Positions 1 through 5,185 of a DNA stretch of 6,051 bases are shown piece by piece. Origin of the DNA: Balneolales bacterium (GTDB lineage Bacteria; Bacteroidota; Rhodothermia; Balneolales; Natronogracilivirgulaceae); contig SLLP01000047.1 in the NCBI GenBank assembly GCA_007133995.1, forward strand, positions 1 to 6,051. Direction: 5' to 3'. The notes below the pieces were generated by a model. That model was not told the origin of the DNA, did no database searches, and was given only the letters and a program-made list of their open reading frames with translations. Position 1 is the stretch's first letter. The number at the start of each line of letters is the position of its first letter. The position numbers and the translations under genes were made by a program.

Positions 1-120
1 GAATTGTCCGGAAAAGCATGGTTTGGCGGTGACACCATGGAAAAGCTGCTCCGTTCAGAAGGGGTTGCATTTGATGAGCATGGAAGAGTTGACATGGCTT
101 CCCATTACTGGGAGCCCTGA
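1..120 (+). CDS. C-terminal end of an unrecognised protein (partial)
   Basis: An open frame enters from the left edge in frame 1 and ends at the TGA at 118-120, giving 39 residues that finish in MASHYWEP. The fragment is soluble-looking, with charged and aromatic residues, no membrane segment and no cysteines. I do not recognise the family; it does not resemble the C-terminus of QueD, a common partner of QueE. It reads in the same direction as queE, but 151 bases separate them and that gap contains a repeat and a candidate promoter, so they need not be one operon. The reading frame is uninterrupted and ends exactly where the repeat begins, which supports a real gene end. Function is unknown. 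Confidence 0.55.
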   Translation, partial: ELSGKAWFGGDTMEKLLRSEGVAFDEHGRVDMASHYWEP

Positions 121-200
121 TCTTGTGTCAGCCATACAGTGCCGCTGATTGCGACAGCCATACACGGGGGCGCTGATTTTGTGTCAGCATCCGGCTTTGG
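117..200. repeat. Three degenerate 28-bp tandem units between the upstream gene and queE
   Basis: CTGAT recurs at 117, 145 and 173, exactly 28 bases apart, and a weaker CTGAA follows at 203. Units 1 and 2 share CAGCCATAC (129-137 and 155-163). Units 1 and 3 share TTGTGTCAGC. Each unit can form a short hairpin with a 7-base loop: CTGA/TCAG at 117-131, GCTG/CAGC at 144-158 and GCTGA/TCAGC at 172-188. The first unit includes the stop codon of the upstream gene. TCAGC at 184-188 can also pair with GCTGA at 202-206, so alternative folds are possible. There are no unique spacers. The role is unknown; a decayed tandem duplication or a weak termination/attenuation structure are both possible. Confidence 0.5.
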
Positions 201-213
201 GGCTGAAATTATG

Positions 214-221
214 TATCTTTG
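214..221 (+). promoter_or_regulatory. Candidate -7 promoter element for queE (TATCTTTG)
   Basis: TATCTTTG matches the Bacteroidota -7 consensus TAnnTTTG exactly. It would place a transcription start near 226-228, about 45 bases before the queE ATG. No TTTG sits at the usual -33 spacing of about 19-21 bases; the nearest, at 196-199, leaves only 14 bases. The call therefore rests on a single element and on the assumption that the host uses this promoter type. Confidence 0.35.
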
Positions 222-230
222 GCTGCGTTA

Positions 231-248
231 TGATCGTTCGAATGATCA
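231..248. promoter_or_regulatory. 18-bp near-palindrome with central CpG, candidate operator
   Basis: TGATCGTTCGAATGATCA pairs with its own reverse complement at 8 of 9 positions per half; the only mismatch is a G-T at 236/243. The centre is C239-G240. An even palindrome of this size with a central CpG is the usual format of LacI-family operators, in which the hinge-helix leucine inserts at the CpG. It lies just downstream of the predicted transcription start and 24 bases before the queE start codon, where a bound repressor would block transcription. Which protein binds is unknown; the LacI-type regulator encoded at 1958-2968 is a local candidate by inference only. Confidence 0.4.
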
Positions 249-271
249 CGTGCAAAGTGTAATATCATAAA

Positions 272-904
272 ATGAAGACAAGAGAAATCACGGCAATAGA
301 CTGGAGGAAAATCGATTACCCGGTGATGGAACACTTCTATACCATCCAGGGAGAGGGAGTTCATACCGGCCAACCGGCTTATTTCATCAGGCTGGCGGGA
401 TGTGATGTCGGCTGCTGGTGGTGCGATGTCAAAGAGAGTTGGGACGAATCACAACATCCAGTAATTCCTGCGGCTGAACTGGTCAGGGCCGCCGCCCATT
501 CCGGGGCCGCTTTTGCAGTGATCACTGGTGGAGAACCACTTCTGCACGATCTTGCGCCGCTATGTACCGGGTTGCATGAAGCCGGAATGCGCATCCACCT
601 GGAAACCAGCGGATCGTCACCCATGAGCGGTGAAATCGACTGGGTTACCCTTTCGCCCAAGCGCTTCAAAGAACCACTTGAGGAGGTTTTTTCTCTGGCG
701 GATGAACTGAAGGTGGTGGTACTGACCCGCAAGGACCTCATCTATGCCGAGAAGAATGCGGCTAAATGTCCGTCGCGCACCCGGAAAATGCTTCAACCCG
801 AGTGGGATACGCCGGAATCCATTCCCCTGATTGTGGATTATGTGAAAAAGCATCAGGAATGGACCATCAGCCTGCAGACGCACAAGTTTTTGAATGTACC
901 ATAG
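272..904 (+). CDS. queE: 7-carboxy-7-deazaguanine synthase (radical SAM)
   Basis: QueE converts 6-carboxy-5,6,7,8-tetrahydropterin to 7-carboxy-7-deazaguanine, the ring-contraction step of queuosine and other 7-deazaguanine pathways, using S-adenosylmethionine and a [4Fe-4S] cluster in the cytoplasm. The 210-residue product is the normal family length. Visible features in order are the N-terminal FYTIQGEG motif (22-29), the cluster motif CDVGCWWC (C44, C48, C51; spacing CX3CX2C), the SAM-binding GGEP (86-89), the SPKRFKEPL segment (128-136) and the typical ending SLQTHKFLNVP. The ATG at 272 has no Shine-Dalgarno. A GGAGG at 303-307 lies inside the gene, 15-18 bases before in-frame GTG 323 and ATG 326, which is too far to favour those starts. 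No queC, queD or queF is present here. The gene converges on purC. Confidence 0.95.
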   Translation: MKTREITAIDWRKIDYPVMEHFYTIQGEGVHTGQPAYFIRLAGCDVGCWWCDVKESWDESQHPVIPAAELVRAAAHSGAAFAVITGGEPLLHDLAPLCTGLHEAGMRIHLETSGSSPMSGEIDWVTLSPKRFKEPLEEVFSLADELKVVVLTRKDLIYAEKNAAKCPSRTRKMLQPEWDTPESIPLIVDYVKKHQEWTISLQTHKFLNVP

Positions 905-1004
905 CATGTGTTAAATACCGGATAATTATGCGAGGCGCTTCTTGCAATAGCTTGTGATAAGGGCTTCAACCGAATGCTCCGAATGACCTATCCCCCTGAA
1001 TGGT
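905..1004. other. Convergent spacer between queE and purC, no clear terminator
   Basis: These 100 bases separate the ends of two converging genes. I see no strong GC hairpin followed by a T-run on either strand; the only pairing noted is a 4-bp GACC/GGTC stem near the purC end. The only other structure is the imperfect direct repeat at 981-1012. Confidence 0.4.
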
Positions 1005-1012
1005 CTATCCCT
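981..1012. repeat. Imperfect 15-bp direct repeat across the purC stop codon
   Basis: GAATGACCTATCCCC (981-995) is followed 17 bases on by GAATGGTCTATCCCT (998-1012), with three mismatches. A further partial copy, GAATGCTCC, lies at 972-980. The second copy contains the purC stop (complement of TAG at 1005-1007) and part of the last codons. It looks like a small tandem duplication at the gene end; no function is evident. Confidence 0.4.
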
Positions 1013-1961
1013 CCAAAAAATCACCAAGCCATCGATTGAAATCCATGGTGGGAGCAGGTACAAAGTCTTTGCCGGTCAGTTTTTCATACAGTTCGCGGTA
1101 GCGGTTGTAGATGGAGATGCGCAGCTCGTCCGGAAGCACCGGCAGTTTCTCATCCAGGGTGGCGTGATGACCACTTTCGATGAGCCATTCTCTTAAAAAC
1201 TCTTTTGAAAGCTGTTTCTGGGGCTCTCCCTTTTCCAGTAGCTCCTCATATCCGTCAGCGTAGAAATAGCGCGACGAGTCGGCGGTGTGCACCTCATCGA
1301 TCAGAACCAGCTCGTCATCAAAGAGTCCGAATTCGTACTTTGTGTCGACCAGAATCAGACCTTTTTCACGGGCCACGTCAGATCCTCGCCGAAAAAGTCT
1401 CAGGGCTGTTTTCCGAATCTCCCCCCATCTTTGTTCGGAAACAAGTTTCCGCCCGATGATCTCCTGTTCGGTGATATCCTCGTCGTGTCCCTCATGTGCT
1501 TTGGTGGATGGAGTGATGATGGGAGAGGGGAAAGCCTCGTGCTGCATCATTCCCTCCGGAAGCGGCTGTCTGCAAAGCGTGCGGCCACCATCCTTGTAAA
1601 CCCTCCAGGCATGACCGGTGAGATAGCCTCTTACGACGACTTCGACCGGCAAAGGCTGACACTTGCGGGCAACGGTGACATTGGGATGAGGCACATCGAG
1701 CACGTGGTGCGTGCAGATATCCTCAATCTGGCGGAATCCATACCAAGCCAACTGGTTCAGAAGCTGGCCCTTGAACGGGATGGGTTCGTTGAAGATATGA
1801 TCAAAGGCGGAGATACGGTCGGTTGCGACTATGGCCATCCGTTTTTGATCGATGAAGTAGATGTCACGCACCTTGCCCCTGTAGTCGGCAGGTCTGCCCG
1901 GGACATCGGTCTGGTGAATGCAGTGTTCAAGCAGCTGAGAACTGTCGGCATGAGGTTTCAC
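1005..1961 (-). CDS. purC: Phosphoribosylaminoimidazole-succinocarboxamide (SAICAR) synthetase
   Basis: The enzyme joins CAIR and aspartate with ATP to give SAICAR, a step of de novo purine synthesis. At 318 residues it is the long, yeast Ade1-like form rather than the ~240-residue bacterial form. Motifs seen are GKVRDIY (29-35), ATDRISAFD (46-54), LPVEVVVRGYLTG (104-116), TPSTKAHEGHDEDIT (150-164) and LVDTKYEFG (204-212). The residue after G116 is His, where the classical signature has Ser; I believe this variant occurs in related long-form enzymes. The start is a GTG whose last two bases are shared with the TGA of the preceding lacI-type gene. An in-frame TAA six codons upstream and the lack of another start before Met42 make this GTG the only plausible start. 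No Shine-Dalgarno is visible, so translation probably depends on coupling to the regulator. Confidence 0.95.
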   Translation of the reverse strand: MKPHADSSQLLEHCIHQTDVPGRPADYRGKVRDIYFIDQKRMAIVATDRISAFDHIFNEPIPFKGQLLNQLAWYGFRQIEDICTHHVLDVPHPNVTVARKCQPLPVEVVVRGYLTGHAWRVYKDGGRTLCRQPLPEGMMQHEAFPSPIITPSTKAHEGHDEDITEQEIIGRKLVSEQRWGEIRKTALRLFRRGSDVAREKGLILVDTKYEFGLFDDELVLIDEVHTADSSRYFYADGYEELLEKGEPQKQLSKEFLREWLIESGHHATLDEKLPVLPDELRISIYNRYRELYEKLTGKDFVPAPTMDFNRWLGDFLEG

Positions 1962-2968
1962 GGGCGCCGGGTGGAGTTACGGACTACTAGTTTCGGTTCA
2001 ATTTCCTTCTGGACAACGCTGGTGTCCTTTTCCTTGATCATGGTGGTCAGGCGCTCAATAGACATCATGCCCACATCGTACATCTTTTGGTCAATGGTTG
2101 AAAGCCCAAGATAATGAGCCGTTTTTATGTTGTCGTAACCCATCACAGCGATATCCTCGGGGATGCGATATTTAAGCTCATGGAGCGCATGGATGACACC
2201 GATAGCCTGAGCGTCGTTGGTGCAGAAGATGGCCTCAGGCAGTTCGCCGCGCTCCTTCATGATCTGGACGGACTCATATCCGGCCTCCTCGCTGTAGCCC
2301 GAATGCTTGCGGGTGATTCCCTTCACAAAAAAGTTCTCATCGAATGGAACATTATAGAATTCAAGCACTTCCCGAAACCCTTTTTCACGCAAATCTGCGA
2401 CCATGGATTTGCTGTGGGAGCGAACCATGCCGATTCGCTTGTATCCCTTTTTGATCAGGTGCTCGCCGGCCATGTAGCCGCCTTTGTAGTTGTTCCAGAA
2501 AAAAAAGTTAAAGTCCTTGTGTTTGGCACCAACGAGAACGACAGGTATTTGCGCATTTTTTAATCTTTTTGCGATCACATCGTCCATGTTTATGGAGATA
2601 ATTAGCAGAGCATCGGGAACTCCACGGTCCAGAAACATTTTTAGAGTTTCTTCAGAATTTTCGGATCCGGTATTGTAGATGATAAAATCAAGATCAGTGT
2701 CTTTCAGCCGGTCCTTTACGCCTTTGAGGACTTCATTGAAAAAGGGGGTGGTGAACGTCGGCAGTGCAACTGCAATAATCTGTGCTTCGCGTCTTGCCAG
2801 TTTTCTTGCATTTACCTGCGGACGAAAATCAAGCTCTTTAATGGCTTTCTGAACCCGTTTCTTTGTTTCGTCCGAAACATAAGGCGAGTCGTTCAGTACC
2901 CGTGATACGGTTGATATGGCCACATTGGCAACCCGGGCCACATCATAAATAGTATTTTTTTTTGCCAT
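1958..2968 (-). CDS. LacI-family transcriptional regulator, translationally coupled to purC
   Basis: This is a 336-residue repressor-type protein of canonical length. The N-terminal helix-turn-helix is at residues 6-26 (TIYDVARVANVAISTVSRVLN region), with recognition positions I18, S19 and R23. A hinge helix follows with Leu57 (NARKLARR), expected to insert at a central CpG. The rest (about 64-330) is a two-lobed sugar-binding-like effector domain ending in GYDN (277-280) and STIDQ. A longer reading from 3073 exists, but its extra 35 residues do not match the family, and MAKKNTIYDV is the expected N-terminus. Against E. coli PurR by eye, the Asp of GYDN is kept, but the purine-contacting Arg190, Thr192 and Phe221 appear as Ser, Val and Thr, so it is not a clear PurR ortholog. 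The effector is unknown. The stop overlaps the purC start. Confidence 0.9.
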   Translation of the reverse strand: MAKKNTIYDVARVANVAISTVSRVLNDSPYVSDETKKRVQKAIKELDFRPQVNARKLARREAQIIAVALPTFTTPFFNEVLKGVKDRLKDTDLDFIIYNTGSENSEETLKMFLDRGVPDALLIISINMDDVIAKRLKNAQIPVVLVGAKHKDFNFFFWNNYKGGYMAGEHLIKKGYKRIGMVRSHSKSMVADLREKGFREVLEFYNVPFDENFFVKGITRKHSGYSEEAGYESVQIMKERGELPEAIFCTNDAQAIGVIHALHELKYRIPEDIAVMGYDNIKTAHYLGLSTIDQKMYDVGMMSIERLTTMIKEKDTSVVQKEIEPKLVVRNSTRRP

Positions 2969-3006
2969 GATAGGATTATCAATTTTGGCGTAGTTTTTAA
3001 ATTTAA

Positions 3007-3014
3007 CAATAATA
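3007..3014 (-). promoter_or_regulatory. Weak candidate -7 element for the LacI-type gene
   Basis: Read on the minus strand this is TATTATTG, five of the six fixed positions of TAnnTTTG. It would start transcription roughly 30 bases before the ATG at 2968. A TTG lies upstream at 16 bases, shorter than the usual -33 spacing. The region is very A+T-rich, so a chance match is quite possible. Confidence 0.2.
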
Positions 3015-3020
3015 TAAGAG

Positions 3021-3059
3021 TGGATGAAATCAATTTTGAACGATGATGTATTCCATCCA
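3021..3059. repeat. Inverted repeat, 10-bp arms, 19-base loop
   Basis: TGGATGAAAT (3021-3030) faces ATTCCATCCA (3050-3059). Nine of ten pairs match and the tenth is a G-T. It lies 53 bases upstream of the LacI-type start codon. The arms are too far apart for one classical LacI operator; it may be a leader hairpin or a pair of half-sites. Confidence 0.4.
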
Positions 3060-3095
3060 AACGAACTCGGCAAATCAGGCTGAAGTGATAATCAT

Positions 3096-3119
3096 GACCG
3101 GTCCAAAAATTGAAACCGG
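3096..3119. repeat. GACCGGTC palindrome nested in a CCGGT/ACCGG inverted repeat
   Basis: GACCGGTC (3096-3103) is a perfect 8-bp palindrome with a central CpG. Its CCGGT (3098-3102) also pairs with ACCGG (3115-3119) across a 12-base loop. It sits 128 bases upstream of the LacI-type ATG. The flanks do not extend the palindrome, so it is at best a weak candidate binding site. Confidence 0.25.
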
Positions 3120-3288
3120 AAATTGGATAATACCCACCCTGATTTAAATTGCGACAAGAAAAAATCAAAGTTAATTTTCTAAAGTAATGATTTTTACTGA
3201 AAAAATATACTAAGGCTGCGTTACATTACCATAATGATGTGCCGATGGTCATAAAGTCAGCTTGAAATACAGATTCGACCTAAATATC

Positions 3289-3302
3289 ATATTGACCAAT
3301 AT
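3289..3302. repeat. 14-bp palindrome ATATTGACCAATAT
   Basis: Two perfect 6-bp arms, ATATTG and CAATAT, flank a 2-base centre. The site is 102 bases upstream of the phytoene synthase start. It has the shape of a dimeric regulator site but no CpG centre, so it is not LacI-like. A protein binding here is only a guess. Confidence 0.3.
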
Positions 3303-3404
3303 CCAGCTGGAGGAAAAAAAACAATTTTATACATTGTATGGCATTGGTAGGGAACGAAATCAACGGATTTAGTCTTTTGTTTCTTAAATCCAAACACAAC
3401 CGCT

Positions 3405-4376
3405 ATGAAAAGTCCGGACTCCGTGCCTTCCTGGTCATTGCGCTCCATTTACGAACGAACCTCAATGCACCGAGCGGTGACGGATGAGGTTAAGGAACCG
3501 GAACTGCGCAGCGCCTATGTCCATTGCCGCAATACAACCCGAACCTACGCCAAAACGTTTTATCTCGCCACCCGATTCCTTCCGCATCAAAAACAGCGAA
3601 GTATTTTCGCCATTTACGGGCTGTGCCGTTATCTCGATAATCTGGTGGATGAAGCCGAAGACCTGGTTGCCGGAAATCCGGTCAGACTTCAGGAGGTAGA
3701 GCAAAGACTTTCGCAATGGAAGGAACATCTCCGCCGCACCTATGATGGCGAGTCATCCGAAAATCCCATTTTAATTGCATTTTCCGATGTTCTCAGAAGG
3801 TATCATATTGATATTTCCCTTCCTTTTACACTTATTGACGGGGTTTGTATGGATCTAACCAAAAACAGGTACGAGACTTTCGATGAACTTTATGAATATT
3901 CCTACAAGGTAGCTTCCGTAGTGGGTCTCATGATAAGCGAGGTGTTTGGTTACAAGGATAAATCGGCTCTTGACCATGCTGTGGATCTGGGTATTGCCAT
4001 GCAGCTGACCAATATTCTAAGAGATATAGGGGAGGATCTGCTGCGTGATCGCATCTACCTGCCGGCGGAAGACCTGAGGCACTTTGGAGTTTCGGAAGAA
4101 GATCTGTTCAATCATCACATGTCCGATGCATTTATCTCTATGATGCGATTTCAAATTGAACGAACACGCAGGTATTATGAAAGTGCTGACAAGGGGATAC
4201 CAATGCTTTCTTCAGACAGTCAGATCCCGGTCAGGCTGGCACGGGTCAATTACGCTCGTATTCTGGACAAAATAGAAGAAAATAATTATCAGGTATTTAC
4301 CCGAAGGGCCCATTTGTCATTAACACAAAAGATGGCCATTCTCCCACGTGTATGGTGGCACGCCGCTCGATTCTGA
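3405..4376 (+). CDS. crtB: 15-cis-phytoene synthase (squalene/phytoene synthase family)
   Basis: The protein condenses two geranylgeranyl diphosphates to phytoene, the first committed carotenoid step; enzymes of this class are soluble or membrane-associated. The 323-residue all-helical domain begins at about residue 35. It carries the first Asp-rich motif DNLVDEAED (78-86), GVCMDL (146-151), YSYKVASVVGLM (165-176) and the second Asp-rich motif QLTNILRDIGED (200-211) followed by RDRIYLP (214-220). The last pattern is closer to plant and cyanobacterial phytoene synthases than to squalene synthases or HpnC/HpnD. The first ~30 residues look non-conserved. The ATG at 3405 has no Shine-Dalgarno and Met21 (3465) is a possible alternative start. 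No desaturase (crtI) or cyclase lies in the window. The 95-base gap to the next gene holds a candidate promoter, so crtB may be monocistronic here. Confidence 0.9.
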   Translation: MKSPDSVPSWSLRSIYERTSMHRAVTDEVKEPELRSAYVHCRNTTRTYAKTFYLATRFLPHQKQRSIFAIYGLCRYLDNLVDEAEDLVAGNPVRLQEVEQRLSQWKEHLRRTYDGESSENPILIAFSDVLRRYHIDISLPFTLIDGVCMDLTKNRYETFDELYEYSYKVASVVGLMISEVFGYKDKSALDHAVDLGIAMQLTNILRDIGEDLLRDRIYLPAEDLRHFGVSEEDLFNHHMSDAFISMMRFQIERTRRYYESADKGIPMLSSDSQIPVRLARVNYARILDKIEENNYQVFTRRAHLSLTQKMAILPRVWWHAARF

Positions 4377-4411
4377 TCTGGAAAAAAGTTTTAAAATTCC
4401 CGGTTATCAGT

Positions 4412-4419
4412 TAGCTTTG
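4412..4419 (+). promoter_or_regulatory. Candidate -7 promoter element for the esterase-like/carboxylase pair (TAGCTTTG)
   Basis: TAGCTTTG matches TAnnTTTG exactly within the 95-base gap after crtB. A start near 4425 would give a leader of about 46 bases. A TTTT at about 4389-4392 lies near the -33 position but is not the consensus TTTG. The leader also contains CACCTCC (4450-4456), identical to the anti-Shine-Dalgarno stretch of 16S rRNA rather than to a ribosome-binding site. Confidence 0.35.
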
Positions 4420-4471
4420 CGGCTACAGGTTAGTTAGGTAATTATACTGCACCTCCATTAAACCATCTGCT

Positions 4472-5185
4472 ATGGAAAAAACAAGCCAAAGCTGGCAAAG
4501 TCCCAGTTTGGGAAGAGAGACAGCCATAACGGTCTATGGAATCGAAGGTACACCTCTGCTTGCTTTGCCGAGTGCCGGTGGTGACAGATCCGAATGGGAG
4601 AAACGCGGACTGATCGATTCATTGTCATATCAGATCGAAAACGGACATAATCGCATTTTTTGTGTGGATTCGGTTGATAATGAGACGTTTTTCAATTCAA
4701 AAATCCCACCCAGAGTCCGAATCAACCGTCACCGCAACTATGAGAACTATATCATTGATGAAGTTTTGCCGTTCATACACAAAACCACCGGTGACCTTTT
4801 TGCTATGGCCGCGGGAGTCGATATGGGTGGATATCACGCGCTTAATTTACTTCTGAAACATCCGGGCCAAATTCAGAAAGTGATTGCCATAGGAGGCCGG
4901 TTCCAGATCCGTCTGTTCATGGATGATTATTTTGACGATAACGTTTATTACAACAACCCATTGGAGTACCTGCCAAATCTGGATGACAAAGAACTGCTGG
5001 AAGAGATCAGGAACAGCGACATCAGACTGGTGGTAACACCCGATGATCCCAATCTGGATCTCAACTACATGATGAGTGACATTCTGCGTTCCAAGGCCAT
5101 TGAACATATTTTCGATTACTGGCTGGAGACAGGAGATAACCAGTGGAAAATCCGGGGAGATATTCTTCAGCGTCATGTTCCGTAA
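4472..5185 (+). CDS. Esterase-like alpha/beta-hydrolase protein lacking catalytic Ser and His
   Basis: The 237-residue protein has the layout of the small uncharacterised putative-esterase group of the esterase/lipase superfamily (COG4947-like, from memory). It shows WQSPSLGRE (8-16), a strand and loop TPLLALPSAGG (27-37), IFCVDSVDNETFF (62-74), the helix YENYIIDEVLPF (90-101), the nucleophile elbow GVDMGGYHALN (115-125) and DDYFDDNVYYNNPLEYL (151-167). In active relatives the elbow is G-x-S-x-G; here the central residue is D117 (GAT, 4820-4822). Near the C-terminus relatives carry a His in an HDW-like segment; here it reads GDNQW (221-225). Both catalytic positions therefore appear lost while the fold signature is well kept and the frame intact. 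There is no signal peptide, so it is probably cytoplasmic. It overlaps the carboxylase gene by 11 bases. A non-catalytic or altered role is inferred. Confidence 0.8.
   Translation: MEKTSQSWQSPSLGRETAITVYGIEGTPLLALPSAGGDRSEWEKRGLIDSLSYQIENGHNRIFCVDSVDNETFFNSKIPPRVRINRHRNYENYIIDEVLPFIHKTTGDLFAMAAGVDMGGYHALNLLLKHPGQIQKVIAIGGRFQIRLFMDDYFDDNVYYNNPLEYLPNLDDKELLEEIRNSDIRLVVTPDDPNLDLNYMMSDILRSKAIEHIFDYWLETGDNQWKIRGDILQRHVP

Larger units (their letters stand above)
2969..3404. other. 436-bp A+T-rich divergent intergenic region
   Basis: This spacer lies between the divergent regulator (-) and phytoene synthase (+) genes and must hold both promoters. I see no conserved RNA gene and no credible coding frame. 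It contains three small inverted repeats (3021-3059, 3096-3119 and 3289-3302) and an arm pair ACAAT/ATTGT at 3321-3337. A GGAGG at 3309-3313 has no start codon at usable distance. No exact TAnnTTTG was found in front of the phytoene synthase gene. Confidence 0.6.

Noticed and set aside
117..200. Possible CRISPR-like array from the 28-bp periodicity
   Set aside because: The whole period is 28 bases, with no unique spacers of typical length and poor identity between units; no cas genes are present.
121..271. preQ1 riboswitch upstream of queE
   Set aside because: I could not find the compact hairpin with a C-rich loop and A-rich tail typical of preQ1-I, nor a larger preQ1-II layout.
303..326. 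Internal queE start at GTG 323 or ATG 326 using GGAGG 303-307
   Set aside because: The spacing of 15-18 bases is too long, and the host seems not to rely on Shine-Dalgarno sequences.
1287..2114. 275-codon open frame on the + strand opposite purC
   Set aside because: It lies wholly antisense to purC and the start of the regulator gene, both of which match known families strongly; its own translation resembles nothing recognisable.
2114..2563. 149-codon open frame on the + strand opposite the LacI-type gene
   Set aside because: Antisense shadow of a well-supported regulator; no family resemblance and no promoter or ribosome-binding site.
2969..3073. N-terminal extension of the LacI-type protein by 35 residues
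   Set aside because: The added residues are A+T-driven and unrelated to the family, while MAKKNTIYDV at 2968 is the standard beginning.
3214..3223. GGCTGCGTTA shared with 221-230 upstream of queE
   Set aside because: Pairs of identical 10-mers are expected by chance in a 6-kb window, and the flanks do not align beyond it.
3338..3487. 49-codon open frame that could be a leader peptide before crtB
   Set aside because: The only GGAGG is 24 bases before its ATG, the peptide has no pattern, and most of it overlaps crtB in another frame.
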